From an uncultured Propionibacteriaceae bacterium (GTDB lineage Bacteria; Actinomycetota; Actinomycetes; Propionibacteriales; Propionibacteriaceae): a DNA stretch of 6,108 bases. The stretch's first letter is position 1, and the number at the start of each line of letters is the position of its first letter. Made by a program: the position numbers and the translations under genes. Under the pieces are notes generated by a model. The model did not search any database. It was not told where the DNA came from and was given only the letters and a program-made list of their open reading frames with translations. Where the stretch lies: the NCBI GenBank assembly GCA_937859105.1, contig CALMAD010000018.1, forward strand, positions 1 through 6,108. Direction: 5' to 3'. Of this stretch, positions 1 to 5,940 are shown in pieces.

Positions 1-998
1 GCCCGCGAGCGAGCGGTGATCAGGGCGATCGCCGTCGGGAACGCCGCCGACGACAGGCCGAGGCACAGCGCCCACAGCAAGGCGAGCGACGGCGCGAACA
101 GGACGCCGAGGTACCCCACCGCCAGGCTCAGGCCGAAGACCACGCCGAGGCGGCGCGGGTCGCGCATGCGTTCGACGATGCCGGCCATGACCAGCCCTGA
201 CGGGATCCCGCACGCCGCGATGATGGACGCCATCAGCCCGGCGCTTGTCTGGCCGAGGCCGCCGTCGCGCAGCATCTGCGCGATCCAGCCGAACTGGACG
301 TACGCCTGCATCGACTGCGTCCCGAAGAACAGCCCGAGCGCGACCGCCTTCGGCGACCGCGCGACGCCCCACAGGGACGCCCCCGGCGCGACCCGGTGCC
401 CGGACGCCCGCGCGTGCCGCCGCTCGCGGACGGTGAGCGGCACCCACAGCAGCAGGGTCGCCGCCGCGCCCACCCCCCAGATGCCCACGCTGGCCCGCCA
501 GCCGCCCGGCGCGACCTGGGCGATCGGGGCCGCCGCCAGGGACGCCGCCGTCGCCCCCAGCGCCAGGCCGGTCGCGTAGAGGGCGCTGAGGGTCGGCGTC
601 CGCAGCGGGAAATGACGCTTGATGAACGACGGGACGAGCACGTTGCCCAGCGCCATGCCCGCGAACGCGAGCACCGACAGCCCCAGGAACGACCACTGGT
701 CGCCGACGAACGATCGGGCGCCGAGCCCGATCGCGATGGCCAGGGCGCCGAGCGTGATCGCGCCGTTCAAGGACAGCCGCACCGCGAGTGAGACCGCGGT
801 CGCGCCGAACACGGCGAAGCAGATGCCGGGCAGGGCCGTCAGGACGCCGGCCGCCACGCCGCTCATGCCCAGCGACTCGCGGAGCTCGGCGAGAACCGGC
901 CCGATCGAGGTCGCGCCGGGACGCAGGTTGATGGCGAGCAGGAGCACGGCGGCGATCGCGGCGTAGGCGAAGGCGGGTCGTCGTGGTGCGTCGGTCAC
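1..998 (-). CDS. CynX/NimT-family MFS transporter (3' end outside window)
   Basis: This is an inner-membrane secondary transporter of the major facilitator superfamily, CynX/NimT branch. Translating the minus strand from the GTG at 998-996 gives 332 residues open to the window edge. The branch's signature lies near the N-terminus: NLRP at residues 24-27 followed by GPVL at 33-36. Further family-typical stretches are LTALPGICFAVFG (about 53-65), LVPSFIKRHFP (121-131), GGWRA (165-169) and GTQSMQAYVQFGWIAQML (226-243). Hydrophobic helices recur throughout, with a basic cytoplasmic loop at about 189-202 (RERRHARASGHR) separating the two six-helix halves. Family members run to about 400 residues, so roughly the last two helices are missing here. 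The GTG start is supported by AGAGAGGA at 1006-1013, seven bases upstream; the ATG in that stretch reads straight into a stop. E. coli relatives carry cyanate or nitroimidazoles, but the substrate here cannot be inferred. Confidence 0.93.
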   Translation of the reverse strand, partial: MTDAPRRPAFAYAAIAAVLLLAINLRPGATSIGPVLAELRESLGMSGVAAGVLTALPGICFAVFGATAVSLAVRLSLNGAITLGALAIAIGLGARSFVGDQWSFLGLSVLAFAGMALGNVLVPSFIKRHFPLRTPTLSALYATGLALGATAASLAAAPIAQVAPGGWRASVGIWGVGAAATLLLWVPLTVRERRHARASGHRVAPGASLWGVARSPKAVALGLFFGTQSMQAYVQFGWIAQMLRDGGLGQTSAGLMASIIAACGIPSGLVMAGIVERMRDPRRLGVVFGLSLAVGYLGVLFAPSLALLWALCLGLSSAAFPTAIALITARSR

Positions 999-1069
999 CG
1001 GCCCATCCTCTCTCGTGGGGTTGCGTGCCGGGTACCGTGGGCAGCCAGTTGCACCGGAAGGAGGGGCCC
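999..1069. promoter_or_regulatory. Divergent intergenic region with both ribosome binding sites
   Basis: These 71 bp separate the transporter (leftward) from the DUF1992 gene (rightward) and must hold both promoters or their 3' parts. Minus-strand AGAGAGGA (1006-1013) is the transporter's ribosome binding site. Plus-strand AAGGAGGGG (1058-1066) is a strong site for the GTG at 1070. A TACCGT box at 1033-1038 has the TAnnnT form of an actinobacterial -10 and overlaps the palindrome GGTACC. I see no matching -35, so the promoter assignment is weak while the ribosome binding sites are clear. Confidence 0.45.
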
Positions 1070-1462
1070 GTGCAGTTCGAATCCTGGATCGACCGCCAAA
1101 TCCGCGAAGCCATGGAGCGGGGCGAGTTCGACAATCTTCCCGGCGCCGGCAAGCCGCTGGAGCTGGACGATTCGGACGACTGGTGGATCAAGGGGAAGAT
1201 CAAACGCGAGAACCTGGAGCCGGTGCTGCCCGGCGTTCTCTCGCTCCGCAAGGAGGCCGAAACGATCCAGGAGAAGCTCGCCGATGTGAAGCGCGCCGAC
1301 CGGGCCCGCGAGATCGTGGAAGACCTGAACCGCCGCATCCGCGAGTTCTACGCCCGCGGCTGGGCGCCCGGCGAACCGCGGGTCGTGGTGAAGCTGGTCG
1401 ACGTCGATGCCGCGCTGCAAGCGTGGTGCAACCGGCGGGAGAATTCAGGTCGCGCCGACTAA
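1070..1462 (+). CDS. DUF1992 / DnaJ-homologue subfamily C member 28-type protein
   Basis: This encodes a 130-residue cytoplasmic protein made almost entirely of the DUF1992 domain, the domain of E. coli YhdN and of the eukaryotic DNAJC28 tail. The diagnostic run is at residues 6-31: WIDRQIREAMERGEFDNLPG followed by AGKPLEL. A second conserved block has charged helices around KIKRENLEPVLP (43-54) and ends in a predicted helical region (60-95). There is no J-domain HPD motif, as expected for bacterial stand-alone members. The biochemical role of the family is not established. The GTG start at 1070 is chosen because the domain begins right after it and AAGGAGGGG precedes it; the frame is open back to 983, but that would overlap the divergent transporter start. 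The next gene follows after 45 bp on the same strand. Confidence 0.9.
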   Translation: MQFESWIDRQIREAMERGEFDNLPGAGKPLELDDSDDWWIKGKIKRENLEPVLPGVLSLRKEAETIQEKLADVKRADRAREIVEDLNRRIREFYARGWAPGEPRVVVKLVDVDAALQAWCNRRENSGRAD

Positions 1463-1507
1463 AATCAGAAACGAAATCATGCCGAACTACCGACTGACTG
1501 ATGTGAA

Positions 1508-2335
1508 ATGACGAAAGAAACTTCCCCGTCCGCCGCGGTCGAGCCCGAGAAAAAAGGGCCCGACGAGAAGGCGGGCAAGATCAAAATCGTGCCGGCGCAG
1601 CTGATCGGCGGTGCCCTGGCGGCCTGCACGGTGGCCGTCCTCAGCTCGCGCCTCGGCGCGGCGGGCACGGTCGCGGGCGCCGGGCTGACGTCCCTGGTGA
1701 CCGCCCTCTCGAGCACCTTCTACTCTGCCGGGCTCCAGCGCACGGCGAGCGGCTTGAAGCTCGTCGTGGCGCGGCGGAAGAGCACCGGCGGCGAGAAGGA
1801 GACCATCCTCACCGAGGAGACGGTGGACGTCGGGCCCGACGGGCAGGCGCGGCCGGCGTCCGAGACCGTGGCGAAGGTGAACAAGCCGCAGCGGCACCGC
1901 AGGATGTGGATCGCGCTGGCGAGCGTCGTCGTGACCGCCCTCGCCACCTTTGGGGTGACGATGCTGGTGCTGACGAGCGTCGAGACGGCGTCCGGTAAAT
2001 CACTGGACGGCGGGCAGGGCACGACGATCAGCCAGGTGGTGCCGGCGTCCTCGGCCCGGCCGACGCACTCGGCGTCCGCGACGCCGACCTACGACACCAC
2101 CGCCGAGCCGACGTACGCGGGCGAGACCACCTCGGCCGCGCCGCAGGAAACGCAGGCGACCGACAACGGGACCGTCGCCCCGCAGCCCGCGGAGACGACG
2201 ACCACGCAGGCCACGCAGCCCGAGCCCACGACCGGCGGTCAGGAGGCCACGACCCCGCGGTCGAAGACCACCTCGCAGTCGAAGACGTCCGGCTCGCAGT
2301 CGTCGTCCTCGTCGTCGACCGGGGCGCCCAGCTAA
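1508..2335 (+). CDS. Membrane protein with long Thr/Ser/Pro-rich tail, unknown function
   Basis: I do not recognise this 275-residue protein. Seen in the sequence: a charged N-terminus (1-27); a hydrophobic, Gly/Ala-rich region at about 29-76 that could be one long or two short membrane segments; a basic and acidic linker (about 84-132); a clear transmembrane helix at about 134-157 preceded by RHRR; and a tail at 158-275 dominated by Thr, Ser, Pro, Gln and Ala, ending in a run of six serines. By the positive-inside rule the linker is cytoplasmic and the tail extracytoplasmic, like a low-complexity wall-spanning or O-mannosylated stalk. There is no LPXTG motif and no lipobox. The ATG at 1508 is the first start after an in-frame block, but it has no good Shine-Dalgarno sequence; GTG at 1589 is an alternative that would remove the charged N-terminus. 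Its 45-bp distance from the DUF1992 gene allows co-transcription. The coding call is firm from the G/C-rich third positions. Confidence 0.85.
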   Translation: MTKETSPSAAVEPEKKGPDEKAGKIKIVPAQLIGGALAACTVAVLSSRLGAAGTVAGAGLTSLVTALSSTFYSAGLQRTASGLKLVVARRKSTGGEKETILTEETVDVGPDGQARPASETVAKVNKPQRHRRMWIALASVVVTALATFGVTMLVLTSVETASGKSLDGGQGTTISQVVPASSARPTHSASATPTYDTTAEPTYAGETTSAAPQETQATDNGTVAPQPAETTTTQATQPEPTTGGQEATTPRSKTTSQSKTSGSQSSSSSSTGAPS

Positions 2336-2344
2336 GGCGCCCCG
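2320..2344. terminator. Hairpin enclosing the stop codon, between convergent genes
   Basis: CGGGGCGCC at 2320-2328 pairs perfectly with GGCGCCCCG at 2336-2344, a 9-bp all-G/C stem. The 7-base loop contains the TAA stop (2333-2335) of the membrane protein gene. No T-tract follows, which is common for actinobacterial terminators. It sits between convergent genes and could act in both directions. A second, weaker 5-bp hairpin lies at 2368-2382. Confidence 0.5.
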
Positions 2345-2401
2345 CGGGGACAACTGAACAAGCGACACCCGGCCCGGCCGGGGAGCATCTCGAGACGCCG
2401 C

Positions 2402-2797
2402 TCAGTCGGCGTTGATGAGAAAAGGAGCGGCGCGATCGATGTACTCGCGTAGCTCGAGCTCCTCGGCCGGGCCGAGCCGCGCCTCGGTGATGGCGTCGTG
2501 CATGTGGGCCAGCCAGAGGACTTTGGCGCGGGCGGTGACCTTCACGGACATGTGCCGGCGGCGGAGCGCCGGCGCGCCACGACGCTGGGAGAAGATCGGC
2601 GGGCCACCCCAGTACTGCTCGAGGAACATCACGTAGCGCGGCTCGACGACGTCGATGCCGGTTCTGCCGAAGAGGGGAGCGAGCTCCGGGTCGAGCTCGA
2701 CGGCCGCGAAGAAGGCGCGCACCAAACGAACGAACGTGGCATGACCGCCGACGCGTTCGTACAAGGAGCCTTCTTCGCCCTCCCACGCGTTGAGCAC
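2402..2797 (-). CDS. glbO: Group II truncated haemoglobin (GlbO type)
   Basis: This is a 131-residue haem-binding globin of the truncated group II (trHbO) family, which binds O2 and other diatomic ligands in the cytoplasm. It aligns without gaps to my recollection of M. tuberculosis GlbO at an offset of seven residues: LYERVGG (12-18), MFLEQYWGGP (57-66), RRRH with proximal His F8 at H82, and Trp G8 at W95 in LWLAHMHDAI. The C-terminus (AAPFLINAD) also matches the family. Unusually, the positions of Tyr B10 and Tyr CD1 are both Phe (F30 and F43). The start is uncertain: GTG at 2797 is the first start after an in-frame stop and adds 11 residues before the family's usual beginning, but it has only GAAGG almost touching it. 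TTG at 2764, with GAAGG five bases upstream, is an alternative. The gene is convergent with the membrane protein upstream and divergent from the next gene. Confidence 0.93.
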   Translation of the reverse strand: MLNAWEGEEGSLYERVGGHATFVRLVRAFFAAVELDPELAPLFGRTGIDVVEPRYVMFLEQYWGGPPIFSQRRGAPALRRRHMSVKVTARAKVLWLAHMHDAITEARLGPAEELELREYIDRAAPFLINAD

Positions 2798-2891
2798 ACC
2801 TTCATCTAACCCGCGGCGTGTGGTTCACCGCAGCGGATTCGTCGGATTCGCAGGTTCGAGACAGCCGCCGCACAGGTTCGGTGGCTAGCAT
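2798..2891. promoter_or_regulatory. Divergent intergenic region with short direct repeats
   Basis: These 94 bp lie between the globin start and the next membrane protein gene. They contain four copies of G(A/G)TTCG, at 2836-2841, 2845-2850, 2853-2858 and 2875-2880. The first two are within CGGATTCG and the last two within CAGGTTCG, whose copies start 22 bp apart. Such repeats could be regulator-binding sites serving either gene, but no known operator was recognised. Confidence 0.35.
2886..2891 (+). promoter_or_regulatory. Candidate -10 box (TAGCAT), possibly leaderless
   Basis: TAGCAT fits the actinobacterial TAnnnT -10 form. Standard spacing puts the transcript start at about 2898, which is exactly the second in-frame GTG of the following gene. 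No Shine-Dalgarno sequence precedes either GTG, in agreement with a leaderless transcript. No -35 element is evident. Confidence 0.35.
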
Positions 2892-3503
2892 GTGCGCGTG
2901 CAAGGAGCCACCCGAGAAGGAGCCGCCCGTCCGCGTCGGCGTGGCGCGAGCCTCGCGTTCGACTGGTTGCTCGCCGCGCTGGCGCACCTGTTCGTGTTCG
3001 CGTCGTGGGCGGTGACGGTCTCGGCGGTCATGGGGTCGGCGATGGTCGGGCGCATGATGCTGATGAACAGCGAGTTCGCCTACGACACCGGACGCCTGCC
3101 GCAGCCGTGGGTGATCCCGCTCGGGGTGGTGGCCATCGTGGTCAGCCACCTGTTGTTCCGGGGCGCCATGCGCCGCTACACGCGCGGTGCGCCGGCCTAC
3201 GGGCCGAGCGTCGTCGCGTGGTCGGGCATCTGGCTCGGGGTCGCCTGGGGCGCGTACAACTGGCCCGGCCCGATCCAGGTGGGCCGCCGCGTGGGGCCGC
3301 ACTCGGGCCAATCCGCGCCGTGGGATCTGTTCGTGTGGGTCGCCTACTACGCGCGGTTGTGGCTCCCTGGCCTCGTGACGCTCGTCACCGCGGCCCTGTG
3401 GCTCTTCTCGCGGCATTCGCCACTCGTCGTCCTGCTGCGCGCCATCCGCCGGCGCGGCGACGAACGGTTCGTCCGGCGGCGGGCCGCGCCCGCGGCGTCC
3501 TGA
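2892..3503 (+). CDS. Four-helix integral membrane protein, unknown function
   Basis: I do not recognise this 203-residue protein. It has a basic N-terminus (RPRRR, 13-17) and four hydrophobic segments at about 22-48, 72-90, 105-122 and 145-172. It ends in a strongly basic C-terminus (183-197, RAIRRRGDERFVRRR), so both ends are probably cytoplasmic. Between helices 3 and 4 lies a short loop with NWPGPIQVGRRVG (123-135). No catalytic or cofactor motif was seen. Residues are numbered from GTG 2892, the longest possible form because an in-frame TAG lies one codon upstream; GTG 2898 is the better start if the mRNA is leaderless, and the protein is otherwise unchanged. The M1 peptidase gene begins 35 bp downstream on the same strand, so the two may form an operon. 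Confidence 0.82.
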   Translation: MRVQGATREGAARPRRRGASLAFDWLLAALAHLFVFASWAVTVSAVMGSAMVGRMMLMNSEFAYDTGRLPQPWVIPLGVVAIVVSHLLFRGAMRRYTRGAPAYGPSVVAWSGIWLGVAWGAYNWPGPIQVGRRVGPHSGQSAPWDLFVWVAYYARLWLPGLVTLVTAALWLFSRHSPLVVLLRAIRRRGDERFVRRRAAPAAS

Positions 3504-3538
3504 CGTAGTACCTGACCTGACCAGAGGGGGATTGACCC

Positions 3539-5047
3539 GTGACCAAGGGTGAAGCACGCCGCCGCGCCCGCGTGGTGATCCTGGCGCTGGCTGCGGTGCT
3601 CGTCGTGGCGGGGGTGGTGACGGCGCTCGCGCTGCAGCGACCGCCCGCTCCGATCGTGCCCGTGCCGCAGGTCGAGACGCGCACCCCGACGCCGACCGTG
3701 CCGCCGCGCCAGTCGAACGACGGCGTGGGCGACCCCTATTACCCGAACGCGGGCGGCGACGGTTATGACGCGCTGTCGTACGACATTCGCGTTCGGTGGG
3801 ACGAGGCGTCCGGGGAGCTGAACGGGACGACGACGATGCGCATTCGCCCCGACGTGAACCTCTCCGCCGTGCGGGTCGATCTCGGGCTCACCGTGGACTC
3901 GGCGACCGTCGACGGCACGGCCGTGCCGGTCGTCGTCGGGAACGGCAGCGACCGGATGCTGCGCCTGTCGAAGGTGTTGCAGGCGGGGCGCGAGTCCGTC
4001 GTCTCGATCACTTACCACGGCGACCCGCGGAGCGTCCGGTCGGACGGCGGGGACCGTCCCGTGCAGCGGGGCGACCGGGGGCTCATGATCGCCGGTGAGC
4101 CCATCTCGGCGACGGCGTGGTTTCCCTCGAACGACCACCCGAGCGACCCCGCGACCTACGCGGTCAGCGTGACCGTGCCGAAGGATCTGCAGGCCATCAG
4201 CGCCGGGCGGCTCATCAGCGAGGACGCGGACTCCGACCCCAACACGGCGACCTGGCAGTGGCGCACCGACCGACCCACGCCCACCTACACCGTGGGTCTG
4301 GCGATCGGGCCGTTCCGCATCGAGCGGGAGACCGTCGACGGCATCCCCTACGTGTACGCCGTGTCGAAGCTGCTGTCGGCGGACGAGCAGAACGTCGCCA
4401 TGGACACGCTCAAGACGACCCCGATGCGCGTCCGGCAGTTGGCCGCGATGTACGGCAAGTACCCGATGGACGCCGGCGGCGGCCTGGTCAGCGCGATGAG
4501 CACCTCGTTCGGCGCCCTCGAGATCGCCGGGCGGCCGTTCTACGACTCCGACTTCCTCGACCTGAGCGACGCCGGACGCACCGAGCTGGTCGTCCACGAG
4601 AACGCGCACATGTGGTTCGGCAACACCGTCACGCCGGCGACGTGGGCCGACATTGTGATGAACGAGAGCTTCGCCACGCACGCGAGCTGGACGATCGGCG
4701 AACTCAATGGGGGGCGATCGGCGAACGACCGCCTCCAGAGCCGGTGGGAGGACGCCTACCCAGGCTTTTGGCGGCAGCCCATCGCGAACCCGGGGCGCGA
4801 CAACATGTTCGGCACCACGTACGACCGCGGCGCGATGGCGCTCCAGGCGCTCAAGAACGTCATGGGGCGGTCCAAGTTCGACACCCTCGTGCGGCGGTGG
4901 GCGGCGGGTCAGGGCCCGCACTCGTTCAACCAGTTCCGTACGCTGGCGAGCGAGGTCGCGGGCCGCGACCTGAGCGACTTCTTCACGGCCTGGTATTCCG
5001 CCGACTCCGCGCCGCCCAAGACCGCCGAGTACGGCTGGCCGGGCTAG
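3539..5047 (+). CDS. Membrane-anchored M1-family zinc metallopeptidase
   Basis: This is a 502-residue gluzincin of peptidase family M1, expected to remove N-terminal residues from peptides outside the membrane. A basic N-terminus (RRRAR, 7-11) and one hydrophobic helix (about 12-32) form a signal anchor or signal peptide without a lipobox Cys; a Pro-rich linker follows (34-56). The M1 N-terminal beta domain runs from about 65 to 260. The catalytic domain has the zinc site HENAH (H353, E354, H357) with the third ligand E376 exactly 18 residues on, in NESFATH. The transition-state Tyr is probably Y428 in YDRGAMALQAL. The exopeptidase motif usually written GAMEN reads GALEI (325-329), keeping the Glu that binds the substrate amino group. 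The protein ends after a short helical part, as in the compact actinobacterial M1 enzymes without a C-terminal ERAP-like domain. GTG 3539 is preceded by AGAGGGGGA (3523-3531). Substrate specificity cannot be read from the sequence. Confidence 0.94.
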   Translation: MTKGEARRRARVVILALAAVLVVAGVVTALALQRPPAPIVPVPQVETRTPTPTVPPRQSNDGVGDPYYPNAGGDGYDALSYDIRVRWDEASGELNGTTTMRIRPDVNLSAVRVDLGLTVDSATVDGTAVPVVVGNGSDRMLRLSKVLQAGRESVVSITYHGDPRSVRSDGGDRPVQRGDRGLMIAGEPISATAWFPSNDHPSDPATYAVSVTVPKDLQAISAGRLISEDADSDPNTATWQWRTDRPTPTYTVGLAIGPFRIERETVDGIPYVYAVSKLLSADEQNVAMDTLKTTPMRVRQLAAMYGKYPMDAGGGLVSAMSTSFGALEIAGRPFYDSDFLDLSDAGRTELVVHENAHMWFGNTVTPATWADIVMNESFATHASWTIGELNGGRSANDRLQSRWEDAYPGFWRQPIANPGRDNMFGTTYDRGAMALQALKNVMGRSKFDTLVRRWAAGQGPHSFNQFRTLASEVAGRDLSDFFTAWYSADSAPPKTAEYGWPG

Positions 5048-5052
5048 GCCCT

Positions 5053-5083
5053 GTCCCAGGGACTGCCCCGGTTCCGTGGGGCA
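5053..5083 (+). terminator. Two adjacent small hairpins after the M1 peptidase gene
   Basis: GTCCC-A-GGGAC (5053-5063) is followed at once by TGCCCC (5064-5069) pairing with GGGGCA (5078-5083) around an 8-base loop. They start six bases after the peptidase stop codon and end 12 bases before the promoter box of the next gene, the right place for a terminator. No T-tract follows, and the first repeat cannot form a normal hairpin loop as RNA, so only the second is a real candidate. Confidence 0.4.
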
Positions 5084-5094
5084 CCGCACGTCCG

Positions 5095-5100
5095 TAGTGT
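5095..5100 (+). promoter_or_regulatory. Candidate -10 box (TAGTGT) for a leaderless transcript
   Basis: TAGTGT lies seven bases before the ATG at 5108, so transcription would begin at or one base before the start codon. There is no Shine-Dalgarno sequence in between. The -35 position 17 bp upstream (TTCCGT, 5072-5077) matches only weakly and lies inside the preceding hairpin. Confidence 0.45.
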
Positions 5101-5107
5101 CGACAGC

Positions 5108-5665
5108 ATGAGCCCAGAAATCCCCAGCACGCCTGCCCCGACGGACGTCGCCGAGCTCGTTCGGCGTCTGATCTCTAGTCCCTGGCCAACCACGAAGACA
5201 GAACGCCGTGCATGGTTCGCACAGAACGGACTGGACATGACCGAGAAGGCGACCGAAGGGGACTTCGTCGTTGCGGAGGGGCCGAGCGTCTGGGGGAAGC
5301 CTCGCGGCGGATGGCATTTCCACGACGGCGAGTTCGTGGGGTTGTACTGGTTCCTCTGGGCGGGTGAGTCGTGGGCTACCGTCGTGGCCCCGGCGGCTAC
5401 GCAGCTTCAGGACCTGTTCTCCGGGATCGCGGGCTCCCCGGTCGATGTCGGCGAGGCCAGCGGCCCTGCGACCGGCTTCCGGGCTTCGTGGACGGTGGAC
5501 GGCTACAGCATCGAGATGTACGCCCATGGTCCCGACCTGGGCGGGGATGTGCCGGACGAGCGCGCCACGGCCGTCCAGTTGCACGTCGACCACGCCAGCC
5601 GCAGTGCCCGGGAGGATGCAGCAGCACGACCCGCGAGTGCAGCAGTACAAGACAGAAACGGCTAG
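5108..5665 (+). CDS. Small soluble protein of unknown function
   Basis: I do not recognise this 185-residue protein with certainty. It has no signal peptide or membrane helix. An N-terminal amphipathic helix (about 13-40, VAELVRRL then ERRAWFAQNG) is followed by an aromatic-rich beta-like region (52-93, with GGWHFHDGEFVGLYWFLW), a helix at about 95-108, a strand pair around FRASWTVDGYSIEMYAH (124-140) and a last strand VQLHVDHA (156-163). This order resembles small actinobacterial stand-alone domains of the DUF6301 or immunity-protein kind, but that is an impression from architecture only. The ATG at 5108 is chosen because a TAnnnT box sits at leaderless spacing. Third positions are less G/C-rich than in the neighbours, and after about residue 168 the Ala-rich tail loses that bias altogether, so the C-terminus may be non-conserved or altered by a frameshift. 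Immunity function is not claimed: no toxin gene is visible nearby. Confidence 0.75.
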   Translation: MSPEIPSTPAPTDVAELVRRLISSPWPTTKTERRAWFAQNGLDMTEKATEGDFVVAEGPSVWGKPRGGWHFHDGEFVGLYWFLWAGESWATVVAPAATQLQDLFSGIAGSPVDVGEASGPATGFRASWTVDGYSIEMYAHGPDLGGDVPDERATAVQLHVDHASRSAREDAAARPASAAVQDRNG

Positions 5666-5831
5666 GAGTCAGCTGCGCCGGTCGCTCAATCCCCACTGGA
5701 CATCCGGAGTGCCTGCAACCGCACCATGGCCATGGCCTCGCTCGGCACCAGGCACCGAGTTTGGAGACCGGCCTAGCCCGAAACGAGCGCGCGGCCTCCC
5801 CACCGGTCCGTCATCTGGGAAACAGAAGGCA

Positions 5832-5880
5832 ATTCGGCGTCCACGTCGTGAACTGTTCGTGATGGACGCCGAGTCGTTTT
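5832..5880 (+). terminator. Terminator-like hairpin followed by TTTT
   Basis: ATTCGGCGTCCA (5832-5843) pairs with TGGACGCCGAGT (5863-5874): ten perfect pairs plus one G-T and one A-T, around a 19-base loop. CGTTTT (5875-5880) follows the stem. This is the only hairpin in the window with a T-run behind it, so it is the best intrinsic-terminator candidate. It would end transcripts from the gene at 5108, though it lies about 170 bases beyond that stop codon. A regulator-binding dyad is the alternative. Confidence 0.5.
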
Positions 5881-5915
5881 CCGCTGGCATCGGCCGAATG
5901 CGACCCGAGGCCGTT

Positions 5916-5936
5916 TCGTGCGATTAACCGGCACGA
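5916..5936. repeat. Inverted repeat TCGTGC-N9-GCACGA
   Basis: A perfect 6-bp inverted repeat (5916-5921 with 5931-5936) flanks an A/T-containing 9-base centre. It lies five bases before the AGAAATTTCT palindrome. It could be an operator half-site pair or a small RNA hairpin; no known regulator site was recognised. Confidence 0.4.
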
Positions 5937-5940
5937 GCGC

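Noticed and set aside
16..966. Several plus-strand open frames in the first kilobase
   Set aside because: They are antisense to the CynX/NimT transporter, whose conserved motifs settle the coding strand.
983..1069. N-terminal extension of the DUF1992 protein back to 983
   Set aside because: It would overlap the start of the divergent transporter, the added residues match nothing in the family, and a strong ribosome binding site points to GTG 1070.
1437..1465. TAAAAT at 1460-1465 as a -10 box for the gene at 1508
   Set aside because: It overlaps the stop codon of the previous gene and nothing resembling a -35 lies 16-19 bp upstream.
2028..2786. A 252-codon minus-strand frame spanning the globin and the Ser/Thr tail
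   Set aside because: It overlaps the recognisable globin in another frame and is an Arg-rich composition artefact.
2802..3557. A 251-codon minus-strand frame opposite the four-helix membrane protein
   Set aside because: Arg/His/Pro-rich shadow of the plus-strand gene, with no hydrophobic or domain pattern of its own.
3347..5650. A 767-codon open frame on the minus strand opposite the M1 peptidase and the next gene
   Set aside because: It is rich in Arg, His, Val and Gly as expected for the antisense of high-GC coding DNA, has no recognisable domain, and runs opposite two well-supported genes.
5724..5735. Palindrome CCATGGCCATGG as a regulatory site
   Set aside because: It is a tandem of one short restriction-site-like palindrome with no nearby gene start; chance is enough to explain it.
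5616..5927. A 103-codon plus-strand frame starting with ATG directly after GGGAGG
   Set aside because: The purine run touches the ATG with no spacer, codon bias is lost after about 25 codons, and the product matches nothing I know; kept only as a hint of a frameshift.
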